From contig JAWPMO010000001.1 in the NCBI GenBank assembly GCA_033344875.1, positions 1,017,595 to 1,081,594 of the forward strand: a stretch of DNA of 64,000 nucleotides, in the 5' to 3' direction. Positions 34,103 through 42,732 of the stretch are shown piece after piece. Below the pieces are notes generated by a model, which was not told where the DNA came from, made no database searches, and saw nothing but the letters and a program-made list of their open reading frames with translations. A program made the position numbers and the translations under genes. How positions within the stretch are numbered: the stretch's first letter is position 1; each line of letters begins with the position of its first letter. Source of the DNA: Ilumatobacteraceae bacterium. Its GTDB lineage: Bacteria > Actinomycetota > Acidimicrobiia > Acidimicrobiales > Ilumatobacteraceae.

Positions 34103-36487
34103 ATGCCCAGAACTCTTCGATCCGCACCATGGCTGTTCGCAGCCGGCGCGATCGCGTTCGCGGTCGCCGGGATCGGTTTCGACGTGGTCGGCGGCCCGGT
34201 CTGGCGGATCATCTTCCCCGTCTGCGGCATCATCGCGGCGGCGATCGGCTCCCGGGTCCACCGTCTGCCCTGGTTCATCACCGCCGCGGTCGCCATCGGT
34301 GGCATCCGCGTCGGCTTCCTGCACGGCGAGCGCCTCACCGCCGCCGACATCACCTCGCTGGTGAGCATGCTCGCCACCAACGGCGTGGGCGTTGCCCTGC
34401 TGGTCCCGCTGGCATTCGCGCTCCGACTCCGCCGCGGTCGCCTCGACCAACGCGACGGCATCGACCTGATCACGCTGGCCATCGGTGCGGCCATGTCGAC
34501 ATGGATCGTCATCACCAGCCGCCTGATCTTCGTCCACGACGAGCGGCCGGTCATCGCCGTCATCGACACGCTGTACCTCCCGCTGGCCATCCTCCTGTTC
34601 ACGTTCGTCGTCGATCTGCTCCTCACCGGGCTGGCACGCAACCGGTCGATGCAGATGATCACCGCCGCCGCGGGCGTCAACATGCTCGGCTCGGTGCTCG
34701 CCGGCTTCAACATGGTCGACATCGTCACCACCGACCGACAGTTCGAGCTCGCCCTCTACTGCGCCGCCTTCCTGTTCTTCTGCGCCGGGCTCACCCACCG
34801 TCAGGGCGCCGACATCCTCGAGCAGCACGGCGGCTCGGAACCCAGTGCTGCATACACACCGTTCCGACTCCTGCTGACCGGCGGATGCCTCGTCGTCCCC
34901 GGCGTGCTCGTCGCCACGCTCGCTCCCTTCGGCAATGCCGACCTCGTCATCCGCGCCTCGGCGTTCCTGGCGCTCGTCTGCACCGTGATCGCACGCCTGT
35001 TCATCGCGATCCGCAGCCACGAAGCGGCGAATCGGGAGTTGAGCGATCGTCTGCACCTCGACGATCTCACCCGACTGCCGACACGCGCCCGGTTCGCGGA
35101 AGAGGTCGACGCCGTCCTCGACTCGACCTGGCGCTCCGAGTTCCAGCCCACGATCATCCAGCTCAACCTCGACCGGTTCAAGAACATCAACGACAGCCTC
35201 GGGCACTACGAGGCGAACGAAGTGCTCGTGCTGGTCAGCGAACGCCTGACCGAGGCGGCGAGCCGCTTCGGCGGCGTCGTCGGACGCTCCGGCGGCGACG
35301 ATTTCGTGATCGTCGACGCAACCACCCGCTCCCAGGCCGAAGCCTCCGAACGGGCCGAGGAGATCCGAGCCGCTCTGCACGAGCCGCTGCGGGTCGGCGA
35401 GACGAGCGTGTACGTGACCGCCAGCTTCGGCGTCGTCACCGCTCCACGCCACCGCACGTTGACCGCTGAGGAACTCATGCGACGCGCCGACATCGCCACG
35501 CACCGCGCCAAGGCGGCCGGTCGCAACAGCGTGGCCGTGTTCGACGATTCGATGCAGTCCCACCTCGCTCGCCGCATGGACCTGGAGCACGGACTCCACG
35601 GTGCGATCGGACGCCAGGAGATGCGGCTCTACCACCAGCCCATCGTCGACGTCGCCACCGGTGCGATCAGCGGGTTCGAATCGCTCATCCGCTGGCAGCG
35701 TGACGGGACGATCATCCCGCCGGTCGACTTCATCTCGATCGCCGAGGAGACCGGCATCATCTGCGAACTGGGTGCCTGGGCGCTCCACGAGGCACTCGGC
35801 GAACTCCGCGGCTGGATCGACGACGATGTCGTCGGCCCGACGACCACGATCTCGGTCAACGTCTCACCGCGCCAGATCGCCGACCCCGACTTCGCGAAGG
35901 TCGTTCGGCGGGCGCTCGACGACACCGGGATGCCACCGAACCTGCTGTGGCTCGAGGTCACCGAGTCGATGATGCTCGAAGAGCCCGAACTCGCGCTGCA
36001 CACGCTCCGGGAGATCCGCGACATGGGCGTCGGACTCGCGCTCGACGACTTCGGGACCGGTTACTCCTCGCTGTCGCTCCTGCAACAGTTCCCGATCCAA
36101 CGGATCAAGATCGACCGGGCGTTCGTCAACGGCATCGCCGAGCAGGGCACCGACCGCTCCCTCGTCCGTACGGTGATCGCCATGGCGCAGTCGATGGGGC
36201 TCGACCTGGTCGCGGAGGGCGTCGAAACCGTCCACCAGCTCCGAGTGCTCAGCGAGCTGCGGTGCGACAAGGCCCAGGGCTATCTGATCAGCCGACCGGT
36301 GCCCGCCGACGCGATGCGGTCGACGATGGTCGCACTCGACGCACTCGGTTCGCTGTCGATGTTCGAACCGAACGGCGCACCGGCGACGGTCACCCCGGCG
36401 ACCGACGACGAGCCGTCCAGGACCGTCGCGTACCCGATCGGCGTGGGCGGCATGTCGAGCCGGCCCCTCGGCCAGCCCGTGCTCTGA
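34103..36487 (+). CDS. Membrane GGDEF/EAL c-di-GMP signalling protein
   Basis: A 794-residue protein. Residues 1-310 hold about eight membrane helices forming a MASE-like sensor. A GGDEF domain follows (LHLDDLTRLPTRARF onward); its signature is SGGDDF near residue 397 rather than GG[DE]EF. The EAL domain starts LYHQPIVDVATGAISGFESLIRW, with ESL in place of EAL near 524, but the catalytic set is kept (TESMML, ALDDFGTGYSSLSLLQQFPIQRIKIDRAFV, VAEGVET, CDKAQGYLISRP). The Glu of EAL is retained, so phosphodiesterase activity is likely, while cyclase activity is uncertain. A hairpin terminator follows the stop. Confidence 0.9.
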   Translation: MPRTLRSAPWLFAAGAIAFAVAGIGFDVVGGPVWRIIFPVCGIIAAAIGSRVHRLPWFITAAVAIGGIRVGFLHGERLTAADITSLVSMLATNGVGVALLVPLAFALRLRRGRLDQRDGIDLITLAIGAAMSTWIVITSRLIFVHDERPVIAVIDTLYLPLAILLFTFVVDLLLTGLARNRSMQMITAAAGVNMLGSVLAGFNMVDIVTTDRQFELALYCAAFLFFCAGLTHRQGADILEQHGGSEPSAAYTPFRLLLTGGCLVVPGVLVATLAPFGNADLVIRASAFLALVCTVIARLFIAIRSHEAANRELSDRLHLDDLTRLPTRARFAEEVDAVLDSTWRSEFQPTIIQLNLDRFKNINDSLGHYEANEVLVLVSERLTEAASRFGGVVGRSGGDDFVIVDATTRSQAEASERAEEIRAALHEPLRVGETSVYVTASFGVVTAPRHRTLTAEELMRRADIATHRAKAAGRNSVAVFDDSMQSHLARRMDLEHGLHGAIGRQEMRLYHQPIVDVATGAISGFESLIRWQRDGTIIPPVDFISIAEETGIICELGAWALHEALGELRGWIDDDVVGPTTTISVNVSPRQIADPDFAKVVRRALDDTGMPPNLLWLEVTESMMLEEPELALHTLREIRDMGVGLALDDFGTGYSSLSLLQQFPIQRIKIDRAFVNGIAEQGTDRSLVRTVIAMAQSMGLDLVAEGVETVHQLRVLSELRCDKAQGYLISRPVPADAMRSTMVALDALGSLSMFEPNGAPATVTPATDDEPSRTVAYPIGVGGMSSRPLGQPVL

Positions 36488-36500
36488 CACCCGGACGCGA

Positions 36501-36529
36501 CAAGGGCCCCCGGAGACCGGGAGCCCTTG
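36501..36529. terminator. Hairpin between the convergent GGDEF/EAL gene and tRNA-Cys
   Basis: CAAGGGCCCCCGG (36501-36513) pairs with CCGGGAGCCCTTG (36517-36529) around a 3-nt loop with a single mismatch. It lies 13 bp after the GGDEF/EAL stop and 6 bp past the 3' end of tRNA-Cys, so it can serve both strands. No T-run follows, which is common in high-GC actinobacteria. Confidence 0.75.
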
Positions 36530-36535
36530 CGCTGA

Positions 36536-36610
36536 TGGAGGCGACGGCGGGAATCGAACCCGCGTTCACGGCTTTGCAGGCCGTTGCCTTAGCCACTCGG
36601 CCACGTCGCC
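36536..36610 (-). tRNA. tRNA-Cys (GCA)
   Basis: The minus strand folds as a full cloverleaf. The acceptor stem is GGCGACG/CGTCGCC, the D arm contains GGCCGAGTGGCTAAGGC, the anticodon loop CTGCAAA gives GCA, and the T arm contains GGTTCGATTC. The discriminator base is T (U73), a cysteine identity element, and CCA is encoded (36536-36538). Confidence 0.97.
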
Positions 36611-36727
36611 AGCGGTCCGAAGGATAGCGGCACCACCATCGGATGCCCGCGTCCGATCGGCGATCCCCCGGTCGAGCAGGCCGCAGGGGTACTGGCATCG
36701 CGGTCGGGAGTGCGTCAACATGACCGC

Positions 36728-37366
36728 GTGCGCCGACACTCCCCCATCGCCGCTTCGGCCCTCCTGGCCCTGGCGCTCACGTCGATCTCGGCCTGCGACC
36801 CGTCCGCCGACGAGCAGGTTGCGACCGGGTGCGCATCGCTCGTCGAGAACGCCTCGCGCGAGAGCGAACCGAGCGACCAGGTCCGCATGCTCGACCGGGC
36901 GATGATCGCCTGCGGCTCGTACGAGGCGTTCTCGTCCGAGCTGCAGCAGTACTCCGGCAGCATCGGCTACGACCCGATCACCTACATCGAACGCCGCTGC
37001 GAGCGGGTCGATGACGAACTCGTCCGCCAGGCGCCCACCTGCGCAGCCGTGATCGTCCCGACGACCACCGCGCCGCCCACCACCGTCGTCGAGTTGCTCT
37101 TCGTCGGCGACACCGTCGACGGACGTCCGATCGAGATCCGACCCGGACCGAGCATCGAATTCGTCGGCGACGTCCCGGCGATCATCCAGCAGACGGTCGA
37201 CATCGCGTTCGAGTCGGGGTGCGACGGCGTGATCGCCCAGCGCGACCTGTGGGCCGATCGGATCGACGACTCGGCGACGGGCGACATCGCCTCGGTCTAC
37301 GCGCAGCACGCACAGAATGTCGCCAACTTCATCGGATGCGAGACCGATCAACTCAGCGCCGGCTGA
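36728..37366 (+). CDS. Secreted lipoprotein of unknown function
   Basis: A 212-residue protein with a lipoprotein signal: basic start RRHSP, hydrophobic core IAASALLALALTSIS and lipobox SISAC. The mature part begins DPSADEQ, has several Cys (TGCASL, ACGSYEA, RRCERV, TCAAV, SGCDGV, GCETD) suggesting disulfides, and a PTTTAPPTT linker near residue 115. No enzymatic motif is recognised. GTG 36728 gives the shorter n-region; GTG 36710 is an alternative. Confidence 0.7.
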   Translation: MRRHSPIAASALLALALTSISACDPSADEQVATGCASLVENASRESEPSDQVRMLDRAMIACGSYEAFSSELQQYSGSIGYDPITYIERRCERVDDELVRQAPTCAAVIVPTTTAPPTTVVELLFVGDTVDGRPIEIRPGPSIEFVGDVPAIIQQTVDIAFESGCDGVIAQRDLWADRIDDSATGDIASVYAQHAQNVANFIGCETDQLSAG

Positions 37367-37385
37367 GCCACGGGCCGACAGCGAT

Positions 37386-37595
37386 TCAGCCCGTGTCGTT
37401 GTTGAAGATGCTGAAGTCGCCGCCGTCGAGGAGCACGATGACCGTCACGAAGATCAGCGCGATCAGGAACGCCGCAGCGATCCACTGAGCGGTCGGACCG
37501 AAGACCCGCTTCTCCCTGACCTGCTCGTTCCGGCCGCGCGTTGGCCGGCCCTTCGGCGGTGTGATGCCCTTCTTCGGCGTCTGCTGGTGTGCCAT
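37386..37595 (-). CDS. Small single-span membrane protein
   Basis: A 69-residue protein with a basic cytoplasmic N-terminus (PKKGITPPKGRPTRGRNEQVREKR), one membrane helix at about 39-58 (WIAAAFLIALIFVTVIVLL) and a short outer tail. Codon third positions are GC-rich as in a true gene. Function unknown. It converges on the lipoprotein gene, 19 bp apart. Confidence 0.65.
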   Translation of the reverse strand: MAHQQTPKKGITPPKGRPTRGRNEQVREKRVFGPTAQWIAAAFLIALIFVTVIVLLDGGDFSIFNNDTG

Positions 37596-37657
37596 CGGGG
37601 GTCGATGTTAGTCGGCGGGGGTCGCCGGTGTCAGGACGAGGGTGAGAGAATCCAGGC

Positions 37658-39175
37658 GTGCAGACGTTCCTGGACCCGATCGAACGAGCGCTCGCCGTGG
37701 CCGCCGACCGCGAGGCGCTCGTCTGCGACGGACGTCGACTGACGTATCGAGAGTTCGCCGCCCGGCTCGAGCAGCTCCACGGGGCGTTGTCCGGACTCGG
37801 GCTCCGACCGGGTGATCGCGTCGCGATCCTGCTGTTCAACTCGATCGAGTTCACCGAGCTGTACTGCGGTGTGCCGATGTCCGGCCTGGTGCAGGTGCCG
37901 CTCAACTTCCGCTGGGCCGAACCGGAGCTGGCGTACGCGCTCGCCGACTCGGGGGCCCGCGTGCTCGTGTGCGATCGGGAGCCCGGCCCACTCGCCGACC
38001 TGGTCGAACGGGTCGTGCGCGTCGACGAGGGCGAGTACGAGACACTGCTCGGCGAGGCCGACCCCGTCCCGTTCGACGCCGGCGCCGTCGACGAGGGCGA
38101 TGTGGCCGGGCTGTTCTACACCGGCGGCACCACGGGTGCGAGCAAGGGGGTGATGCTGACCCATCGCAACCTCATCGCGAACGCCTGGAACATCCAGTTC
38201 GCGCAGCCGATGACGAGCGACGACCGCTACCTGATCATGGCGCCGATGTTCCATGCAGCCGGATCGGTGAGCGTGCTGCAGTCGATCTTCGTGGGCGCGA
38301 CCCAGGTCATCATGCCGGCATTCGAGCCGGGCGGCATGCTCGACCTCCTCGTCGCCGAGCGGATCACGCAGACCCTCGGGGTCCCGGCGATGGTGGCCGC
38401 CACGGTCGAGGAGCAACTCGAACGCCCACGCGACGTCTCGTCGTTCGGCGTGTACGCCCACGGCGGCTCCCCGATCGCACTCGAGGTCGTCCGTCGGGGC
38501 ATCACCGCATTCCCCGACACACGCTTCCTGCATCTCTACGGCGCCACCGAAACGGCGCCGATCGTGACCGGACTCGGCGACGAGGTCGAGCTGGTCGACC
38601 ACGAGCGGGGGCGGTCGGCCGGCCGCGCCGTCATGGGCTGCCAGGTCGTCATCCGCGACCCCACCGGCGCACCGTGCGACACCGGCCGCGCCGGCGAGGT
38701 GACGATCCGCGGCGCCAACGTCATGGCCGGCTACTGGAACAAGCCCGACGAGACCGCGCACGCGCTCCGCGACGGCTGGTACTGGAGCGGCGACGTCGGC
38801 CGGATCGATCGCGAGGGCTACCTGTTCCTGCTCGACCGCTCGAAGGACATGATCATCTCCGGCGGCGAGAACGTCTACTGCACCGAGGTCGAGGACGCCC
38901 TCTACACGCACCCGGCGGTGCTCGAGGCGACGGTCTTCGGCATTCCCGACGAGCGGTGGGGCGAGGCCGTACACGCCGTCGTCGTGCTCCGCGAGCGCGG
39001 CAGCGTCGATGTCGACGCCCTGATGACCCACTGCCGTTCACGGATCGCCGGCTACAAGGTGCCGAGGTCGATCGATTTCAGCACCGAACCACTTCCGAAG
39101 TCGGGCCCCGGCAAGGTGCTCAAGCGTCAGCTCCGCCAACCGTTCTGGGCCGACCGGGACGGTTCGATCGGCTGA
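37658..39175 (+). CDS. Acyl-CoA synthetase (long-chain fatty acid-CoA ligase family)
   Basis: ANL-superfamily ligase of 505 residues. Motifs are FYTGGTTGASKGVMLTHRNL (P-loop), MAPMFHAAGSVSVLQSIFVG, LHLYGATETAPIVTGLG, GWYWSGDVGRIDREGYLFLLDRSKDMIISGGENVYCTEVE and the catalytic Lys in PKSGPGKVLKR. It activates a fatty or aromatic acid as CoA thioester. GTG 37658 begins the protein, with GAGAAT at -12. Exact substrate unknown. Confidence 0.9.
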   Translation: MQTFLDPIERALAVAADREALVCDGRRLTYREFAARLEQLHGALSGLGLRPGDRVAILLFNSIEFTELYCGVPMSGLVQVPLNFRWAEPELAYALADSGARVLVCDREPGPLADLVERVVRVDEGEYETLLGEADPVPFDAGAVDEGDVAGLFYTGGTTGASKGVMLTHRNLIANAWNIQFAQPMTSDDRYLIMAPMFHAAGSVSVLQSIFVGATQVIMPAFEPGGMLDLLVAERITQTLGVPAMVAATVEEQLERPRDVSSFGVYAHGGSPIALEVVRRGITAFPDTRFLHLYGATETAPIVTGLGDEVELVDHERGRSAGRAVMGCQVVIRDPTGAPCDTGRAGEVTIRGANVMAGYWNKPDETAHALRDGWYWSGDVGRIDREGYLFLLDRSKDMIISGGENVYCTEVEDALYTHPAVLEATVFGIPDERWGEAVHAVVVLRERGSVDVDALMTHCRSRIAGYKVPRSIDFSTEPLPKSGPGKVLKRQLRQPFWADRDGSIG

Positions 39176-39190
39176 GCGCTCGCACGTTCC

Positions 39191-39204
39191 TGCAAACGCT
39201 TGCA
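39191..39204. promoter_or_regulatory. LacI/GalR-family operator upstream of the GH13 glucosidase
   Basis: TGCAAACGCTTGCA is a near-perfect palindrome with half-sites TGCAA/TTGCA around a central CG, the standard LacI-family layout (six of seven base pairs symmetrical). It ends 10 bp before the GTG start of a glucosidase, and its right half overlaps a candidate -10 box CATACT (39203-39208). Binding would block transcription. No LacI-type regulator gene lies in the window. Confidence 0.75.
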
Positions 39205-39214
39205 TACTGGTCGG

Positions 39215-40885
39215 GTGACGAACATGGAGCAGCCGAACGCGACCGCACCGAACGACGAAGCCGACGGCACCTGGTGGCGTCGCGGCGCCGTCTATCAGAT
39301 CTATCCGCGGTCATTCGCCGACGGCAACGGTGACGGCACCGGCGACATCGAAGGCATCCGCACCCGCCTCCCCTACCTCCGAGATCTCGGTGTCGACGCG
39401 ATCTGGATCTGCCCGTGGTACCGCTCACCGATGCACGACGGCGGCTACGACGTGACCGACTTCCGCGAGATCAACGAGTTGTTCGGTGACCTCGCCGGCG
39501 CCGAGCGGCTCATCTCCGAAGCCCACGATCACGACATCAAGGTGATCGTCGACCTCGTGCCCAACCACACGTCGCAGGAACACGAGTGGTTCCAGGCGGC
39601 GTTGGCGGCCGGGCCGGGTTCGCCCGAGCGAGCCCGCTACATCTTCCGTGAGGGCCGGGGCCCCGACGGCTCGGAACCGCCCACGAACTGGACCGCCGTC
39701 TTCGGCGGTTCGGCCTGGGACCGGGTCGACGACGGCGAGTGGTACCTCCACCTGTTCGACCCGACGCAACCCGATCTCAACTGGGACAACGAGGAGGTGC
39801 GCGCCGAGTTCGACGACATCTTCCGGTTCTGGCTCGACCGAGGCGTCGACGGCTTCCGGGTCGACGTCGCCCACGGCATGGTGAAGGACCCCTCGTACCC
39901 CGACGCCACCGGCGTCAGCAGAGTGCTCGACGCCAGCCTGGTCGCGAACCATCCGCACTGGGACCGCGATGGCGTCCACGAGATCATCCGCCGTTGGCGT
40001 GCGATCCTCGACGCGTCGGGCCGCGACGTGATGATGGTCGCCGAGGCGTGGGTCAGCCCCGAACGCCTGGCGCTCTACCTTCGGCCCGACGAGTACCACC
40101 AGTCGTTCAACTTCGACTTCCTCACGGCACCGTGGGCCGCCGACGCAGCCGCAGCAGCGATCGACCGGGCGCTCGCCGCCTCGGCACAGGTCGATTCGAC
40201 GCCGACCTGGACGCTGTCGAACCACGACGTCATGCGACACGCCACGCGCTACGGGTTGCCGAACGACGTCGACTGGCGAGTCTGGCCGGTCTCCGGTCCT
40301 CACGACCTGCTCGATGCCGAGCTCGGTCTTCGTCGGGCGCGCGCCGCCGGACTCCTCCTGATGGCCCTGCCCGGTTCGGTGTACCTCTATCAGGGCGAGG
40401 AACTCGGCCTGCCCGACGTGTGGGATCTGCCGCCCGAGGTGCTCGACGACCCGGTGTGGGAGAACTCCGGTCACGAGCAGAAGGGCCGCGACGGATGCCG
40501 GGTGCCGATCCCGTGGACCGCCGACGGCCCGTCGTTCGGTTTCGGTGCGGGCCCGGCCTGGCTGCCGCAGCCACCTGAGTTCGGGGCCCTCTCCGTCGAG
40601 GCCCAAGCGAGCGACGAGGCGTCCACGCTGTCGCTGTACCGCCGTGCCCTCGCGCTCCGCGACGAGCACTTCACCGCCGACGAGGCATTCGCCTGGGTCG
40701 AGCTCGACGGCCCCGGTGCGGCCGAGGCGCTCGCGTTCCGCCGAGGGTCGGGAGCCCTGTGTGTCGTCAACTTCGGAGTTGTGCCGGTCGCCCTGCCCGC
40801 CGGCGAACTCCTGATCTCGTCGATCGAGCTCGACGGCGACCGTCGCGACCTGCCCGCGAACGCCGCGGCGTGGCTCCTGCCCTGA
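39215..40885 (+). CDS. GH13 alpha-glucosidase / oligo-1,6-glucosidase-like enzyme
   Basis: Glycoside hydrolase family 13 enzyme of 556 residues. It begins WWRRGAVYQIYPRSFADGNGDGTGD, has region I DLVPNHTS, region II with the nucleophile GVDGFRVDVAHG, region III MMVAEAWVSP with the general acid/base Glu, and region IV LSNHDVMR with the third Asp. It hydrolyses alpha-glucosides such as maltose or isomaltose, or acts as a trehalose/sucrose-type isomerase. GTG 39215 is preferred: an upstream TTG lies in the operator, and CATACT at -12 to -7 suggests a leaderless mRNA; ATG 39224 is an alternative. Control by a LacI regulator is likely. Confidence 0.9.
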   Translation: MTNMEQPNATAPNDEADGTWWRRGAVYQIYPRSFADGNGDGTGDIEGIRTRLPYLRDLGVDAIWICPWYRSPMHDGGYDVTDFREINELFGDLAGAERLISEAHDHDIKVIVDLVPNHTSQEHEWFQAALAAGPGSPERARYIFREGRGPDGSEPPTNWTAVFGGSAWDRVDDGEWYLHLFDPTQPDLNWDNEEVRAEFDDIFRFWLDRGVDGFRVDVAHGMVKDPSYPDATGVSRVLDASLVANHPHWDRDGVHEIIRRWRAILDASGRDVMMVAEAWVSPERLALYLRPDEYHQSFNFDFLTAPWAADAAAAAIDRALAASAQVDSTPTWTLSNHDVMRHATRYGLPNDVDWRVWPVSGPHDLLDAELGLRRARAAGLLLMALPGSVYLYQGEELGLPDVWDLPPEVLDDPVWENSGHEQKGRDGCRVPIPWTADGPSFGFGAGPAWLPQPPEFGALSVEAQASDEASTLSLYRRALALRDEHFTADEAFAWVELDGPGAAEALAFRRGSGALCVVNFGVVPVALPAGELLISSIELDGDRRDLPANAAAWLLP

Positions 40886-40900
40886 CCGTCGCTCGAACCC

Positions 40901-42313
40901 TCAGGTGAACCGCTTGATCAAGCGCTCCTTCCACCCGCCGAACGGCGGGTAGATCAACGACGGGTCCGGTCGTACGTTGCGGTCGTAGACCGAGCGCAGA
41001 TGGCTGAACGTGTCGAACCCGGCCTGCCCGTGGTAGGCCCCCATGCCACTCGGGCCGACGCCGCCGAACGGCAGCTCGGGTGGTCCGATGTGGAGCAGCG
41101 TGTTGTTGACCCCGACGCCGCCCGACGAAGTCCGATCGAGTACGTCGCCGACGACGTCGTCGTCGTCGGAGAACACGTACAGCGCCAGTGGCTTCGGGCG
41201 CGCATTGACGAACGCGACGGCGTCGTCGACCGAGTCGACCGAGATGACGGGGAGCAGCGGACCGAAGATCTCGTCCTGCATCACCGCGGCGTCGAGTTCG
41301 GGATCGACGAGCAGCGTCGGCGCGATGTAGCGGTCGGCCGCGTCGGTCTCGCCTCCGGTGTGCACGCGCCCGCTGCCACCGTCAGCGAGCAGGCGCGAGA
41401 GACGCTCGTGATGGTCGCTGTTGATGATCCGGCCGTAGTCGTCACTGGCGCGGGGGTCTGCGCCGTAGAACTCGCCGATCACCGAGGTCATCTCGTCGAC
41501 CAGTCGGTCGCGGACCCCTCGTTCGACCAGCAGGTAGTCGGGCGCGATGCACGTCTGACCGGCGTTGGTGAACTTGCCCCACACCAGTCGACGTGCGGTG
41601 ACCCCGATGTTCGCATCGGTCGCCACGATCGCCGGGCTCTTGCCGCCCAGCTCGAGCGTCACCGGCGTGAGGTGCTCGGCCGCCGCCCGCATGACGATCT
41701 TCCCCACGCGGGTGCCGCCCGTGAAGAAGATGTGATCGAACTGCTGCTCGAGGAGCGCGGTCGACTCGTCGACGCCGCCGGCGACGACGCGAACCGCTCG
41801 CTGATCGAGGTACGTACCGCCCAACTCGACGAGCGCCTCGGAGACCGCCGGCGCCAACTCCGAGGGCTTCGCGACCACCGCATTGCCGGCGGCGATCGCG
41901 GCGGCCATGGGCGCGATCAGCAGCTGGAGCGGATAGTTCCACGGTGCGATGACCAGCGCGACGCCCTTGGGTTGCGGCACGATCCGGGAACTGCCTGGCT
42001 TGAACATCAGCGGCGTCTTCACCTTCCGTGGCGCCGCCCAGTCGGCGAGGTGATCGCGCTGGTGCGCGATGTCGTTGATCGAGAAGCCGATCTCGGTGGT
42101 CCAGGCCTCGATCTCGGACTTGCCGAGATCCGCCCGCAAGGCGTCGGCGAACCGATCGGTGTGGTCGTGCAGCATCTGCGTCAGCGCATCGAGTTGGGCG
42201 TGACGCCACTCGATCGGCTGTGTGATGCGGTCGTCGAAACCGCGGCGAACGTCGTCGACGAGGGCAGCCGCGTCGAAGGCGGCGGACGGGCCCGGTTGAT
42301 CGGTGTCGGTCAT
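40901..42313 (-). CDS. NAD(P)-dependent aldehyde dehydrogenase
   Basis: Class-3-like aldehyde dehydrogenase of 470 residues. It has APWNYPLQLLIAPMAAAIAAGNAVVAKPSE, FFTGGTRVGKIVM, the catalytic Glu in LELGGKSPAIV and catalytic Cys in NAGQTCIAPDYLLV, then MQDEIFGPLLPVI. The C-terminus resembles the membrane-associated fatty aldehyde dehydrogenase group (GGWKERLIKRF), although no obvious anchor follows. A good ribosome-binding site, AAGGAG, precedes ATG 42313. Divergent from the ferredoxin gene. Confidence 0.92.
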   Translation of the reverse strand: MTDTDQPGPSAAFDAAALVDDVRRGFDDRITQPIEWRHAQLDALTQMLHDHTDRFADALRADLGKSEIEAWTTEIGFSINDIAHQRDHLADWAAPRKVKTPLMFKPGSSRIVPQPKGVALVIAPWNYPLQLLIAPMAAAIAAGNAVVAKPSELAPAVSEALVELGGTYLDQRAVRVVAGGVDESTALLEQQFDHIFFTGGTRVGKIVMRAAAEHLTPVTLELGGKSPAIVATDANIGVTARRLVWGKFTNAGQTCIAPDYLLVERGVRDRLVDEMTSVIGEFYGADPRASDDYGRIINSDHHERLSRLLADGGSGRVHTGGETDAADRYIAPTLLVDPELDAAVMQDEIFGPLLPVISVDSVDDAVAFVNARPKPLALYVFSDDDDVVGDVLDRTSSGGVGVNNTLLHIGPPELPFGGVGPSGMGAYHGQAGFDTFSHLRSVYDRNVRPDPSLIYPPFGGWKERLIKRFT

Positions 42314-42404
42314 GGGTACTCCTTCTGGAGGAACGGGCGAGCCGGTACGGTGGCGGTCACGCCGAGTTCGCTCGCACCCATCCAAACACAAGGAGCCCCT
42401 CGAT

Positions 42405-42722
42405 ATGGCAACGACACTGATGGTCTGGATCGACCAGGACCTCTGCACCGGCGACGGCATCTGTTCGGAAATCTGCCCCGACGTGTTCGTCGCTCGCGAC
42501 GACGGACTCTGGGTGGTGAAGGAAGAGGCCGAGCACTTCGGCGAGACGATCGTGTTCGACGGCGCCGAGGGTGCCGGGCACGGGCCCGACAGCGGGCGCG
42601 GCGTGGCGCGGGTGCCCGACTCCAAGATCGACCTCACCGTCGAGGCGGCCGAGGAATGCCCGGGTGAATGCATCATGATCGAGCCCTACGATCAGGCGGC
42701 CATCGACGGCCGCGGCGTCTGA
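42405..42722 (+). CDS. Ferredoxin
   Basis: A 105-residue ferredoxin, longer than the usual 62-70 residues of P450-type ferredoxins. Cysteines are C14 and C20 (CTGDGIC), C24 (EICPDVF), and C85/C89 in AAEECPGECIMIE. The first block and the final block match a single 3Fe-4S/4Fe-4S ferredoxin, and about 30 extra residues (GAEGAGHGPDSGRGVAR) sit between them. ATG 42405 has AAGGAG 9 nt upstream. It is 10 bp before the flavodoxin-like gene, so an electron-transfer pair is likely. Confidence 0.85.
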   Translation: MATTLMVWIDQDLCTGDGICSEICPDVFVARDDGLWVVKEEAEHFGETIVFDGAEGAGHGPDSGRGVARVPDSKIDLTVEAAEECPGECIMIEPYDQAAIDGRGV

Positions 42723-42732
42723 CACCGAGCCC

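Noticed and set aside
37386-37595. Toxin or antitoxin small gene
   Set aside because: Only a generic single-span membrane protein can be seen; no partner gene or toxin motif.
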